Source: UBA4416 sp040387475 (GTDB taxonomy: Bacteria; Bacteroidota; Bacteroidia; B-17B0; Aurantibacillaceae). From it: 64,000 bases of DNA. The translations under genes and the position numbers were made by a program. Below, piece by piece: positions 1 through 6,527 of this stretch. How positions within the stretch are numbered: position 1 is the first letter of the stretch; every line of letters begins with the position of its first letter. The notes under the pieces are model-generated. The model was not told the origin of the DNA, did not search any database, and worked only from the letters and a program-made list of their open reading frames with translations. The stretch covers positions 124,001 to 188,000 of the forward strand of contig JAZKDT010000019.1 in NCBI GenBank assembly GCA_040387475.1. Reading direction: 5' to 3'.

Positions 1-443
1 GGATGCCATTGCTCATACATGCGGTGGCTCTCTCTTTCAGAATGCATAGTTAAACCATATAACTGGCGGGATACACCAACAGCGAAATCGCAAATGTCAA
101 TCATTTCCTGAACTTCACCTAAACCTTCCTGTAAGGATTTCCCCATTTCATAAGAAACTAACTTACCAAGATCATTTTTCTTTGCGCGTAATTTTTCTCC
201 ATACTGACGAACGATTTCTCCACGTTTTGGTGCCGGAATGTCACGCCATACTTTAAATGCTTCAGAAGCAACCTGAACTACTTTTTCATAATCCTTCTCG
301 TTAGCAACTCTTACTTTTGCAATTAATTTTCCGTCAACCGGACTGTAAGATTCGATTACATCTCCGCTCGCAAAATAATTTTTACCAGTAGCGCATCCGT
401 CGTTTACTTCTTTAATTCCTAATGACTTTAATACTTTTTCCAT
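1..443 (-). CDS. Aldehyde dehydrogenase, ALDH7/aminoadipate-semialdehyde type (N-terminal part only)
   Basis: Reading inward from the ATG at 441-443 gives 147 codons with no stop before the window edge, so the 3' two thirds are missing. The N-terminus resembles antiquitin (ALDH7A1): it has the stretches RDIPAPKRGEIVRQ, LVSYEMGKSLQEGLGEVQE and MIDICDFAVGVSRQL, and it ends at YEQWHP. Enzymes of this group oxidise alpha-aminoadipic semialdehyde or piperideine-6-carboxylate in lysine breakdown, using NAD(P)+. The catalytic Cys and Glu lie outside the window, so activity cannot be judged. The family call is firm; the exact substrate is inferred from similarity. Confidence 0.9.
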   Translation of the reverse strand, partial: MEKVLKSLGIKEVNDGCATGKNYFASGDVIESYSPVDGKLIAKVRVANEKDYEKVVQVASEAFKVWRDIPAPKRGEIVRQYGEKLRAKKNDLGKLVSYEMGKSLQEGLGEVQEMIDICDFAVGVSRQLYGLTMHSERESHRMYEQWH

Positions 444-479
444 ATCGGTTTAATCTGATTAGTTTAAAATTTTGAAGGT

Positions 480-508
480 TAAATATACTCAATTTCTATA
501 GGAAGCAA
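480..508 (-). promoter_or_regulatory. Possible Bacteroidota promoter for the ALDH7-type gene
   Basis: On the minus strand a TTG (508-506) is followed after 18 nt by TATATTTA (487-480), close to the phylum consensus TTG-N17-23-TAnnTTTG with an A instead of the final G. It lies about 37 nt upstream of the start codon at 443. Confidence 0.35.
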
Positions 509-630
509 GGATATTTAATGACTAAAATATGCCCGTTTATGTTCTTTTTTCGCCACTTTAATTTAAGGTTCAATTATAGGATGTTAAAGTGGAGGCTATT
601 TGATGTCAGGTATTAGATTATTTGCCAAGT

Positions 631-663
631 TTGAAATGAAATAATCGCGATGATCTAACTTTG
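631..663 (+). promoter_or_regulatory. Orphan promoter-like element
   Basis: TTG at 631-633 and TAACTTTG at 656-663 are separated by 22 nt, matching the Bacteroidota -33/-7 pattern. No plus-strand gene follows for several kilobases, since the next genes are all on the minus strand. It could drive a short RNA ending at the hairpin near 761-780. Confidence 0.4.
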
Positions 664-760
664 CGTTCATACAGTTTAAAATTTTCCGTATAAACATTAC
701 AGCAAAAATTTGCTATGTTGATCGGGCATGAAACACATTCTAAATCAGTAGAAAAACAAT

Positions 761-780
761 AAAAATTGATGCAATTTTTT
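761..780. terminator. Weak AT-rich hairpin with T-tract, possibly bidirectional
   Basis: AAAAATTG (761-768) pairs with CAATTTTT (772-779) around a 3-nt loop. There are T runs on both strands. It could end a plus-strand RNA from the promoter near 663 or the minus-strand DUF2490 transcript that stops at 847. The stem is AT-rich, so strength is uncertain. Confidence 0.35.
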
Positions 781-846
781 TACTTAAAAATACTTTTAAC
801 GCGCTTTACATTTTACTATTAATATAAAATCACAATCATGGTTTAT

Positions 847-1599
847 CTAAAAATTGAAGTAGGTATTTACAATCAATCCATTATTTTTTTGAAGAACATT
901 ATTTCCTTTGATTTCTCGGCCGAACATGACAAACTGAGATAAATACCCTGCTTCAAGCCTGAATGTTTTATTGATACGGTATCCTAACAAGCCGCAAATT
1001 CTGTTTTGATCAAAAATATTTTCCTGAACGTTATTACCAAACTGGATGAATATTTCATCGTAAAAAGCCGCGTAAAAGGTGCGGTCTTCCATTCGTTTTT
1101 TACCAAGCCGAATTTGTAGACGTAACATATACCGCAACCGGTTTGTAAAAACATAATCATCTTCAATCGAAATACCCGGATTTAAATAGCGACCCACCCA
1201 TCTTTGTTCTAACATAAAACGGTGCTGTATATCCAGCGGCCCTAATGTATCATCTAAGAATATAGCCTGAAACGACCGGTGCTCGGTAAACGTTTTTCCA
1301 GCAGCCTGTAAAGGAATATCGCCGTATGGGAACGTTTCTATCCAGCCATAGCCGGCCCTGAACATGAGTTTTTTATTAACACGGTAATTGAGGCCTGCGC
1401 GTAATAAACTTTGTTGCCAGTCGGTAACCACATTGGTCCTTCGCCATTGGTATTCCAGATGAGCACTCCATTTTTTTGTGATTTTTTTGGTAATAAAGGC
1501 GTTGTACCAGCCTATGGAATTGAAATCGATAATACGCGTGTTTTGAGCTTTAACTGTAATATGGAATCCTATAAATAATAAAAGTATAATCGTTCTCAT
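847..1599 (-). CDS. DUF2490 family outer-membrane-type protein
   Basis: This 250-aa protein begins with a signal peptide ending near VKAQ. The rest consists of alternating amphipathic stretches rich in Tyr, Phe, Trp and Arg, as in DUF2490 proteins, which are predicted outer-membrane beta-barrels of unknown function in Bacteroidota. Typical pieces are WSAHLEYQWRR, LLRAGLNYRV and LRYMLRLQIRLG, and it ends in an aromatic residue (TYFNF), as many outer-membrane proteins do. It lies 97 nt downstream of the 75-aa gene on the same strand, so it may be the tail of the small-domain operon or a separate unit. No substrate can be assigned. Confidence 0.8.
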   Translation of the reverse strand: MRTIILLLFIGFHITVKAQNTRIIDFNSIGWYNAFITKKITKKWSAHLEYQWRRTNVVTDWQQSLLRAGLNYRVNKKLMFRAGYGWIETFPYGDIPLQAAGKTFTEHRSFQAIFLDDTLGPLDIQHRFMLEQRWVGRYLNPGISIEDDYVFTNRLRYMLRLQIRLGKKRMEDRTFYAAFYDEIFIQFGNNVQENIFDQNRICGLLGYRINKTFRLEAGYLSQFVMFGREIKGNNVLQKNNGLIVNTYFNF

Positions 1600-1696
1600 C
1601 GTCCTTTTTGTTAACCGGCCAAATATGAAGATTATTTTTAGTTTAACCTGTTTACGGTTTATTAAAAATAGTTAAGATCAGTCGTGCAGAAAAACT

Positions 1697-1924
1697 TCAG
1701 GAGATAGATGGCTCATCATCCAGGACCTCGCAAAAGAATCCTGAATTTTTAGAAAAGATAAGGACTCGGTTGGTGATATCATCTTTAGATTCCACTCTCA
1801 GGATGCGATCGCAATCGTTTAAATCAAAGTTAATGATGGCTGATGGAATAAGTAAAGTTAATTCCACCAAAACTTCCTTTGCCTGTGACTCGGTGTGGAT
1901 ATCTGTTTTAAATACTTCAACCAT
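1697..1924 (-). CDS. Conserved small hypothetical protein (75 aa)
   Basis: A short soluble protein with the pattern AKEVLVELTLLIPSAIINFDLNDCDRILRVE, followed by a stretch ending GFFCEVLDD. It resembles small ferredoxin-fold-like proteins common in Bacteroidota that keep the INFDLxDCDxILRVE core; no function is known to me. It starts 10 nt downstream of the SRPBCC gene, so it is probably the last closely spaced member of the small-domain operon. The Asp/Cys pair within DLNDCD could bind a metal, but that is speculation. Confidence 0.65.
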   Translation of the reverse strand: MVEVFKTDIHTESQAKEVLVELTLLIPSAIINFDLNDCDRILRVESKDDITNRVLIFSKNSGFFCEVLDDEPSIS

Positions 1925-1934
1925 GCTTAACCAT

Positions 1935-2462
1935 TTATTTTTCCAATACCATTTTTAAAGTCGCAGAATTTTGATCCATATCCTTTTGCAGCATCTTTAG
2001 GAATATAGGTGCCATGATGTTCATGGGAAAAGGCGTTTTTCCGCTAAAAATCGTAACTACTTTTGTTTGATTTTCGGAGATTGCCTGCGTTGTTGTTGAA
2101 GCATGATTAGTTCCCTTAAATGGTTTTTCAAAACGAATTTCCACGTCATAACCCTGGCCTTCTTTTATCGAAGTTATTTCCTGTTCGCCTACACCAACGT
2201 TTTTATCCTCACTTGCCCAGGCTGCTTTAAAACCAACTGTACCATCTATTCCCGTATACACCAATTTTACATGAGGATCTTTCATAACCCATTTGCTATA
2301 GCGTTCCTGATTTTTAAGATGTTTTACAAAATTAAATACGTCATTTTTTGAACGATTAATGGTAATTTCGGACGTGAGTGTATTATTCTTTGGCATGATA
2401 GCAGCGAGGATCAATACAAAAATGATAATGGCAGCGATAGAGATTAAAATAATTTGTAGCAT
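1935..2462 (-). CDS. SRPBCC family protein with N-terminal membrane anchor
   Basis: This 175-aa protein starts with one hydrophobic segment (about residues 3-22), then a START/Bet v1-like SRPBCC domain (about 30-170) with the family hallmarks EITINRSKNDVFNFVKHLKN and YSKWVMKDP near the start and a C-terminal amphipathic helix (FLKMLQKDMDQNSATLK). SRPBCC domains form a deep hydrophobic pocket that binds lipids or other hydrophobic ligands. The anchor suggests it works at the inner membrane. It sits 10 nt downstream of the DoxX gene in a run of small-domain genes that includes two further SRPBCC members. The ligand is unknown. Confidence 0.85.
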   Translation of the reverse strand: MLQIILISIAAIIIFVLILAAIMPKNNTLTSEITINRSKNDVFNFVKHLKNQERYSKWVMKDPHVKLVYTGIDGTVGFKAAWASEDKNVGVGEQEITSIKEGQGYDVEIRFEKPFKGTNHASTTTQAISENQTKVVTIFSGKTPFPMNIMAPIFLKMLQKDMDQNSATLKMVLEK

Positions 2463-2472
2463 AAGTATGAAG

Positions 2473-2841
2473 TTAATGGGTGTTTTTAAGTTTATGAAAG
2501 TAGATATAGGATATAGCCAGTATACCTATTATAACAAGAGGAAAGAATGATAAACCAACAAACCCGCTGACAACGAGGTGGCTTACACAAGCAGAAATAA
2601 GGCTAAATGTAAAGCCGGCATAAGCCCACTCTTTAACGCGAGCTGGAATTTGAGGAATTATTAAAACCAGGGCACCTGTTACTTTAAATACGGTTAACAT
2701 CACTCCAAAATAATCGGGGTATCCTAAATGCCTGATGCCTTCTTTTGCTAATTCGCTTTGGCTTGTTAAAGCGGGCATTACACCTTCAAACAGAAAAATG
2801 ATACTGGTGGCTATCCAAAAAATGATCTTGTCTTTTTTCAT
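2473..2841 (-). CDS. DoxX-like family membrane protein
   Basis: At 122 aa with four predicted transmembrane segments and a short charged C-terminus (YFHKLKNTH), this fits the DoxX_2/DoxX-like family. The first segment carries the FLFEGVMPALTSQSELAKEGIRHLGYPDYF stretch, whose LGYPxYF core is typical of the family. DoxX-like proteins are often linked to redox or sulfur stress, but the biochemical role of this subfamily is not settled. It starts 4 nt after the stop of the DUF1801 gene and ends 10 nt before the SRPBCC gene, so it is almost surely cotranscribed. Confidence 0.85.
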   Translation of the reverse strand: MKKDKIIFWIATSIIFLFEGVMPALTSQSELAKEGIRHLGYPDYFGVMLTVFKVTGALVLIIPQIPARVKEWAYAGFTFSLISACVSHLVVSGFVGLSFFPLVIIGILAISYIYFHKLKNTH

Positions 2842-2845
2842 ATGG

Positions 2846-3265
2846 TTATTTTTTTGTGGTTTTGTTTTTTGATGGCGTTTTCTTTGGAGTTTTGGCGGCA
2901 GAGGCTTTCAAAACTTCTTTATCTAAATTTTCTTTTACCCTAAACTTCACTATTTTTTTGATAAGTGTTAATGGTAATTTTTCATCCAATGGAAACTGAA
3001 TCGAACCTTTTCCTTGTTTGTAAACCGACAGCTCTTTTTGAAAAGCTTCGTTACCAGACGGTAGTGCGTAAAATCCGATATGTTTTTTGAAGGCAGCAAA
3101 ATAAACCAACATGCCGTGGAATTTAAAAGCCGGCATGCCGTAGCTGATCATTTCTTCGGCTTTTGGTGCCGATGTCTGTACCGCCTGTCGTATAAGTGAC
3201 AAGCGTTCTTTTACGTCGGGTGTTTGCGCCTCAATGTAACTATCAATATCTTTAAAGTGTTTCAT
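2846..3265 (-). CDS. DUF1801 (YdhG-like) protein
   Basis: This 139-aa protein has the DUF1801 fold markers PDVKERLSLIRQAV, AEEMISYGMPAFKFHG, VYFAAFKKHIGFYALPSG and IQFPLDEKLPLTLIKKIVKFR, followed by a Lys/Thr-rich tail (from about residue 123). DUF1801 proteins resemble frataxin in fold; a Bacillus member (YdhG) is described as an iron chaperone, but most members are uncharacterised. It is the second DUF1801 gene of the operon (the other is at 4768-5181). The two share the M(S/P)-PAFxxxG-type core but differ strongly elsewhere, so they are old paralogs rather than a recent duplication. Confidence 0.88.
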   Translation of the reverse strand: MKHFKDIDSYIEAQTPDVKERLSLIRQAVQTSAPKAEEMISYGMPAFKFHGMLVYFAAFKKHIGFYALPSGNEAFQKELSVYKQGKGSIQFPLDEKLPLTLIKKIVKFRVKENLDKEVLKASAAKTPKKTPSKNKTTKK

Positions 3266-3276
3266 TTTAGCCTAAA

Positions 3277-3690
3277 CTACTTTTCTGCGTATTTTTTAAA
3301 ATTATTTAAGATCATCTGCCATCCGGCCTGTTGCATTTCCAGCGGATTTTGCTCTTCTGCCTCAAATGATTCACTGATCTTTACGCCACCATCTGTTTCG
3401 GTAAATGTAATATGTACTTTTCTGCCGTCATCCATCGTGTACTCAATTCGTTTATTTAGATCCACATTATCGTATACTCCGCCAAAATCAAAACCAAAAC
3501 TTTTGTCTTTAGCTTCCATGCGTGTTGTAAATCTTCCGCCTTTTTTGAGATCGTTGGTGGCATCGGGCGCATGCCAGTCGTCGGAGGCTGCGCACCATTG
3601 TTTAATGTGTTCGGGAGAGTTCCATTGTTCCCATACTTTATTGATTGGTGCATGTACCATAGCATCTACTGTAATTACCGGTTTGCTCAT
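3277..3690 (-). CDS. SRPBCC/AHSA1 family protein
   Basis: This 137-aa single-domain protein has the AHSA1 signature: an N-terminal strand VDAMVHAPINKVWEQWNSPEHIKQWC, then FDFGGVYDNVDLNKRIEYTM and the C-terminal helix EMQQAGWQMILNNFKKYAE. Members of this branch bind hydrophobic ligands or act as Hsp90 co-activator-like folds; in bacteria most are uncharacterised. It is separated from the upstream VOC gene by 111 nt that contain a REP-like palindrome, and from the downstream DUF1801 gene by 11 nt. Confidence 0.88.
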   Translation of the reverse strand: MSKPVITVDAMVHAPINKVWEQWNSPEHIKQWCAASDDWHAPDATNDLKKGGRFTTRMEAKDKSFGFDFGGVYDNVDLNKRIEYTMDDGRKVHITFTETDGGVKISESFEAEEQNPLEMQQAGWQMILNNFKKYAEK

Positions 3691-3720
3691 GTGTTTGTTT
3701 TTTTAGTTTTATTAATCAGG

Positions 3721-3792
3721 TGTCACTTCAAGCGAAGTCTAAAATCGTTCTCCGTAAATTTTTATTTGTTCTCGACTACGCTCGAACTGACA
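3721..3792. repeat. REP-like imperfect palindrome between operon genes
   Basis: The left arm TGTCACTTCAAGCGAAGTCT (3721-3740) matches the reverse complement of the right arm (3773-3792, TGTCAGTTCGAGCGTAGTCG) at 16 of 20 positions, around a 32-nt spacer. Each arm also contains its own small hairpin (ACTTC-AAGC-GAAGT on the left). The TGTCAGTTCGAG core resembles intergenic repeats I know from flavobacterial genomes. No other copy was noticed in this window. Confidence 0.6.
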
Positions 3793-3801
3793 TTAGTGTA
3801 A

Positions 3802-4281
3802 TTAAGCATTTTTTAGAATTTCAATATTCAGTTTTTTCATTTGCATGAAGGCTGCGGTAACTCTTCCGGCTTTTTCCGGATCGCTCATTAATGCTCCCAA
3901 CATAGATGGTACAATTTGCCAGGATACACCAAATTTATCTTTTAACCAGCCACACTGGCTTTCTTTTCCTCCATCAGCGGTTAAGTTATTCCAGTAATGA
4001 TCAATTTCTTCCTGCGTGTCGCAGCTCACCACAACCGACATCGATTCGTTGAAGGTAAAGCGTGGTCCACCATTTAAGGCGCTAAAGTTCATGCCGTTTA
4101 GTGTAAAAGGTACAACCAAAGCCGTTCCTTCAGGCATGCCGTGAAACTCGTATCCTTGTTTTCCGTAACGACTGATACTGCCTATCGATGAATTTTTAAA
4201 AATAGAGGTGTAAAAATTCACCGCATCTTCTCCCTGTTTGTCAAACCAAAGGCAGATGGTCATTTTTTGTGTGTTACTCAT
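3802..4281 (-). CDS. VOC family protein, PhnB-like
   Basis: From the ATG at 4281 the product is 159 aa; the frame extends upstream to 4347, but that would overlap the preceding gene by 46 nt. The sequence MTICLWFDKQGEDAVNFYTSIFKNSSIG, then YGKQGYEFHGMPEGTALVVPFTLNGMNFSALNGG, and later VSCDTQEEIDHYWNNL and CGWLKDKFGVSWQIVP, is typical of the PhnB/3-demethylubiquinone methyltransferase-like branch of the vicinal-oxygen-chelate superfamily. No methyltransferase domain is present. Such proteins usually form dimers with a ligand-binding or metal site; the substrate is unknown. It lies 20 nt downstream of an AHSA1 gene in the small-domain operon. Confidence 0.9.
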   Translation of the reverse strand: MSNTQKMTICLWFDKQGEDAVNFYTSIFKNSSIGSISRYGKQGYEFHGMPEGTALVVPFTLNGMNFSALNGGPRFTFNESMSVVVSCDTQEEIDHYWNNLTADGGKESQCGWLKDKFGVSWQIVPSMLGALMSDPEKAGRVTAAFMQMKKLNIEILKNA

Positions 4282-4301
4282 AGATTTTGGTTTTAAAGTG
4301 T

Positions 4302-4751
4302 TTATTTTTCGCTTAGTTCTTTCAATGATTTCAATGCCTTTGGCCACATCTCTTCAAACATGGCTTTATATTCGGGGACAGTCTGCATATCAACGATGAG
4401 TTCTGTCTGAGCTCCTTTTTCTTTGAACGTATAATTTTCAAAAGATGGCGCCCATTTTTTTATCCGTTCACTGGTGGTATCAATAACACCATCATTGATT
4501 TCACCCAAATGTTCAATTGAGATAAATTCGTGTTTTCTATTCTCTTTTATTTTGGCATACATGCCGGAGGTCTTTCCTTCATTATCCGGACCCATAAACT
4601 TAATTTCACTGCCTTTGTCCCAGCTGCCTTCATAGTAAGAACCTGCGTGGAATGCCTCTGTCCATTGGCGGTAAGTTTTGTCGTTCAACATCGTCTCCCA
4701 AACTTTTTGTTTGTTAGCGTCGATAGTAATTTTAAATTGAATTGTTTCCAT
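4302..4751 (-). CDS. SRPBCC/AHSA1 family protein
   Basis: A 149-aa AHSA1-type SRPBCC protein: IQFKITIDANKQKVWETMLNDKTYRQWTEAFHAGSYYEGSW at the N-terminus, GMYAKIKENRKHEFISIEHLGEINDG in the middle and the terminal helix MFEEMWPKALKSLKELSE. It is the third SRPBCC gene of this operon and is not a close copy of the other two. Spacing is 16 nt to the upstream DUF1801 gene and 20 nt to the downstream PhnB-like gene, so transcription is probably continuous. Ligand and partner are unknown. Confidence 0.88.
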   Translation of the reverse strand: METIQFKITIDANKQKVWETMLNDKTYRQWTEAFHAGSYYEGSWDKGSEIKFMGPDNEGKTSGMYAKIKENRKHEFISIEHLGEINDGVIDTTSERIKKWAPSFENYTFKEKGAQTELIVDMQTVPEYKAMFEEMWPKALKSLKELSEK

Positions 4752-4767
4752 GATGTATAGGTTTTAA

Positions 4768-5181
4768 TTATTTATCAATTAATGAGATCCATTCCTTTAT
4801 TGTTTTTTTAATTTCTTTTTCTTTTGATTTCAGATCCTTCAAATCGTATATTTTTATCATTCTTCTTCCATCTTTATATTCGCCTTCAAGCAATCCGACT
4901 TCATTAGCTAATATAGCTCCGGTTGGTAATACCAGTAACACATGGTCCTTTTGCCGGAAGTGGGTTACGATGATATCGCGTTTATATTCTTTCGGATCAA
5001 ATGGTTTCATATCTCCGGTATAATAAAAAGCAGGCACGTTCCATTTGATCTGCTCGCCAATCGTTTTATCAGTTTTTAAGATCAGTGTTCTGAGTGCTTC
5101 GGCTATTTCTTTATAGTCGGGCTTTAAAGAAGCAATAAATTCTGTGACTAATTCCGAGTCGGGTTTAACTGTTTTTGCCAT
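4768..5181 (-). CDS. DUF1801 family protein
   Basis: This 137-aa protein carries the DUF1801 core: FIASLKPDYKEIAEALRTLILKTDKTIGEQIKWNVPAFYYTG, RDIIVTHFRQKDHVLLVLPTGA and the basic C-terminal helix region DLKDLKSKEKEIKKTIKEWISLID. It begins 1 nt after the restored stop codon of the frameshifted YjbR gene. The family has a frataxin-like fold and no generally accepted activity. It is the first of two DUF1801 genes in the operon. Confidence 0.87.
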   Translation of the reverse strand: MAKTVKPDSELVTEFIASLKPDYKEIAEALRTLILKTDKTIGEQIKWNVPAFYYTGDMKPFDPKEYKRDIIVTHFRQKDHVLLVLPTGAILANEVGLLEGEYKDGRRMIKIYDLKDLKSKEKEIKKTIKEWISLIDK

Positions 5182-5182
5182 G

Positions 5183-5520
5183 TTACTTTTTATATTTATC
5201 TGAAAGTTTTTTAGGAGCTACATTGCAGTAGGATGTTGTGAGCGCATCTTTTAAAACTTCCTTTTTTACAGTTGATAGTTCAACAATGGTCCAGCCTTGT
5301 TTTCCCCAGGCGCCGGCAACAGGATAAATAATGCTTTATCGAAAGCGCTAAAAACAGATTGTTCTATTTCCGAAAACTTAAGAACGGCGGTTTTTTTAGA
5401 CACATTCAGAGTGGCGAATATCTTTTTATTCACTCTAAAAGAGGCTTTTTCAAAATGAGGTAACTCCTCAGCTTCTTCAAAAGCAAAAGCCATTTTTCTG
5501 AACATATCAATGCTCACCAT
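5183..5520 (-). pseudogene. YjbR/MmcQ-type protein with a one-base frameshift
   Basis: The ATG at 5520 opens a YjbR/MmcQ-like reading frame (MVSIDMFRKMAFAFEEAEELP, HFEKASFRVNKKIFATLN). After the residues SAFDKA, near 5335, the frame as written runs into LFILLPAPGENKAG and stops at 5266. The next frame gives IYPVAGAWGKQGWTIVEL, then LKDALTTSYCNVAPKKLSDKYKK, the expected C-terminus, and stops at 5183-5185. The total is 338 nt, one short of 113 codons, so a single base is missing. Either the gene is newly inactivated or the assembly has an indel. It overlaps the upstream VOC gene by TAATG. Members are DNA-binding-like small proteins of unclear role. Confidence 0.82.
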
Positions 5521-5927
5521 TATTGTTGAGGAAATTTGCTCAGGTCCATATAAGCTACTTCCCATTGATGTCCGTCTATATCGGCAAAACTATGCTGATA
5601 CATCCAGCCATGATCAGAAGCGTCCATATAAGTTGAGCCACCTGAGTTTTTTGCTGTATTAACGAGTTCTATTACTTTTTCTTTACTCTCCGCATCGATA
5701 CACAATAATACCTGGGTAGTTTTTGTGGCGTCGGCAATTTCTTTTTTGGTGAATCCTTTAAACTTGCCATACGTCAAAAGCATCACATATATGTTTTCGC
5801 TGATCACCATACATGCTCCTGATTCATCTGAGAATTGAGGATTATTGCTAAATCCTAATGCTGCATAAAAATCCATTGATTTTTTTAGGTCTTTCACCGG
5901 GAGGTTTACAAAAATGTTCTTTGTCAT
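5520..5927 (-). CDS. VOC family (glyoxalase/extradiol-type) protein
   Basis: This 135-aa protein has a typical VOC layout: IFVNLPVKDLKKSMDFYAALGFSNNPQF, then AYVMLLTYGKF-like strands, CIDAESKEKVIELVNTAKNSGG and the C-terminal SFADIDGHQWEVAYMDLSKF. The DIDGHQWE motif supplies a candidate metal-binding Glu. Members near this branch are annotated as lactoylglutathione lyase-like or extradiol dioxygenase-like, but the true activity is unknown. Its stop overlaps the next start by TAATG, which suggests translational coupling to the YjbR gene, and it is 11 nt from the upstream GyrI-like gene. Confidence 0.88.
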   Translation of the reverse strand: MTKNIFVNLPVKDLKKSMDFYAALGFSNNPQFSDESGACMVISENIYVMLLTYGKFKGFTKKEIADATKTTQVLLCIDAESKEKVIELVNTAKNSGGSTYMDASDHGWMYQHSFADIDGHQWEVAYMDLSKFPQQ

Positions 5928-5938
5928 TGTTTATGTTT

Positions 5939-6355
5939 TTAATTAATATCTTTTAATCTTATCATGCATCTTACCAAGTTTGATTTTAAGTACCATTCCA
6001 CGCAACAACCCTGTGGGTCAATGTCAGGGTTGGTAATCAATTCATCAAATGCTTTTTTGATAGCTGGAATATTTTTTTCAAAATCCCGGATATCTATATA
6101 ACTGTAACTTCCTTTTTTTATAACAAACGGCTCCAGATTATGTTTGCTCAATTCTGAAGGCTCCATTTCTTCTGCGGCCGACTTGTATACAATGGTTCCT
6201 GTTTTGTCGGGAGCTGAAATGCCGAAGTAGTTTCTGTTTTCATTAAACGACACGTAACTATGTAATTTTTGATGCGCTGCGAGTACACCCTCAGGGAAAG
6301 AGCTTGCTGTTACGCAAAACACAGAAATATCTTTTTCGAGGCTATAAAATTGCAT
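5939..6355 (-). CDS. GyrI-like / effector-binding domain-like protein, first gene of operon
   Basis: The open frame extends to 6508, but the ATG at 6355 gives a cleaner 138-aa protein that starts at MQFYSLEKDISVFCVTASSFPEG and leaves room for a promoter. The repeats of the form beta-strand plus FPEGVLAAHQKLHS, YFGISAPDKTGTIVYKSAAEE and SYSYIDIRDFEKNIPAIKKAFDELI, ending in GCCVEWYL, resemble the effector-binding (GyrI-like) fold seen alone or fused to AraC regulators. It is probably a small-molecule-binding protein. It is divergent from the GlxA-type regulator at 6528. The family assignment is tentative. Confidence 0.6.
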   Translation of the reverse strand: MQFYSLEKDISVFCVTASSFPEGVLAAHQKLHSYVSFNENRNYFGISAPDKTGTIVYKSAAEEMEPSELSKHNLEPFVIKKGSYSYIDIRDFEKNIPAIKKAFDELITNPDIDPQGCCVEWYLKSNLVRCMIRLKDIN

Positions 6356-6383
6356 AATTAAATATAATTCATTTTTATGATAC

Positions 6384-6391
6384 AAAATTAC
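6384..6391 (-). promoter_or_regulatory. Candidate -7 element of the small-domain operon
   Basis: TAATTTTG on the minus strand (6391-6384) matches TAnnTTTG, 28 nt upstream of the operon's first ATG at 6355. No clear -33 TTG is seen. It lies in the same 172-bp divergent region as the regulator's promoter, where an AraC-type protein could control both directions. Confidence 0.4.
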
Positions 6392-6438
6392 GGTCATTAC
6401 ACCTATTTTAGCCTGTGTAAAAACGACAAACTCGCGGG

Positions 6439-6469
6439 TTGATTGCGACAGGTGATTTATGTATGTTTG
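6439..6469 (+). promoter_or_regulatory. Promoter of the GlxA-type regulator
   Basis: TTG at 6439-6441 and TATGTTTG at 6462-6469 are separated by 20 nt, an exact match to the Bacteroidota -33/-7 consensus. Transcription would begin near 6475, about 50 nt upstream of the start codon at 6528. Confidence 0.6.
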
Positions 6470-6527
6470 CAGCATGAAATTGTTTTCGACTTCGGTGTGA
6501 ACAGACAATTCGTAAAAAAATATTTAT

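Larger units (their letters stand above)
444..846. other. 403-bp intergenic region, possible small RNA locus
   Basis: No convincing protein gene is present; the longest ATG frame noted is a 15-codon ORF at 715. It holds the possible promoter of the ALDH7 gene (480-508), a plus-strand promoter-like pair (631-663), a short GCAAA/TTTGC palindrome near 704-715 and a T-rich hairpin at 761-780. Confidence 0.5.

Noticed and set aside
715..762. 15-codon ORF in the first intergenic region
   Set aside because: Too short, no ribosome-binding evidence or similarity; noted only as part of the possible small RNA.
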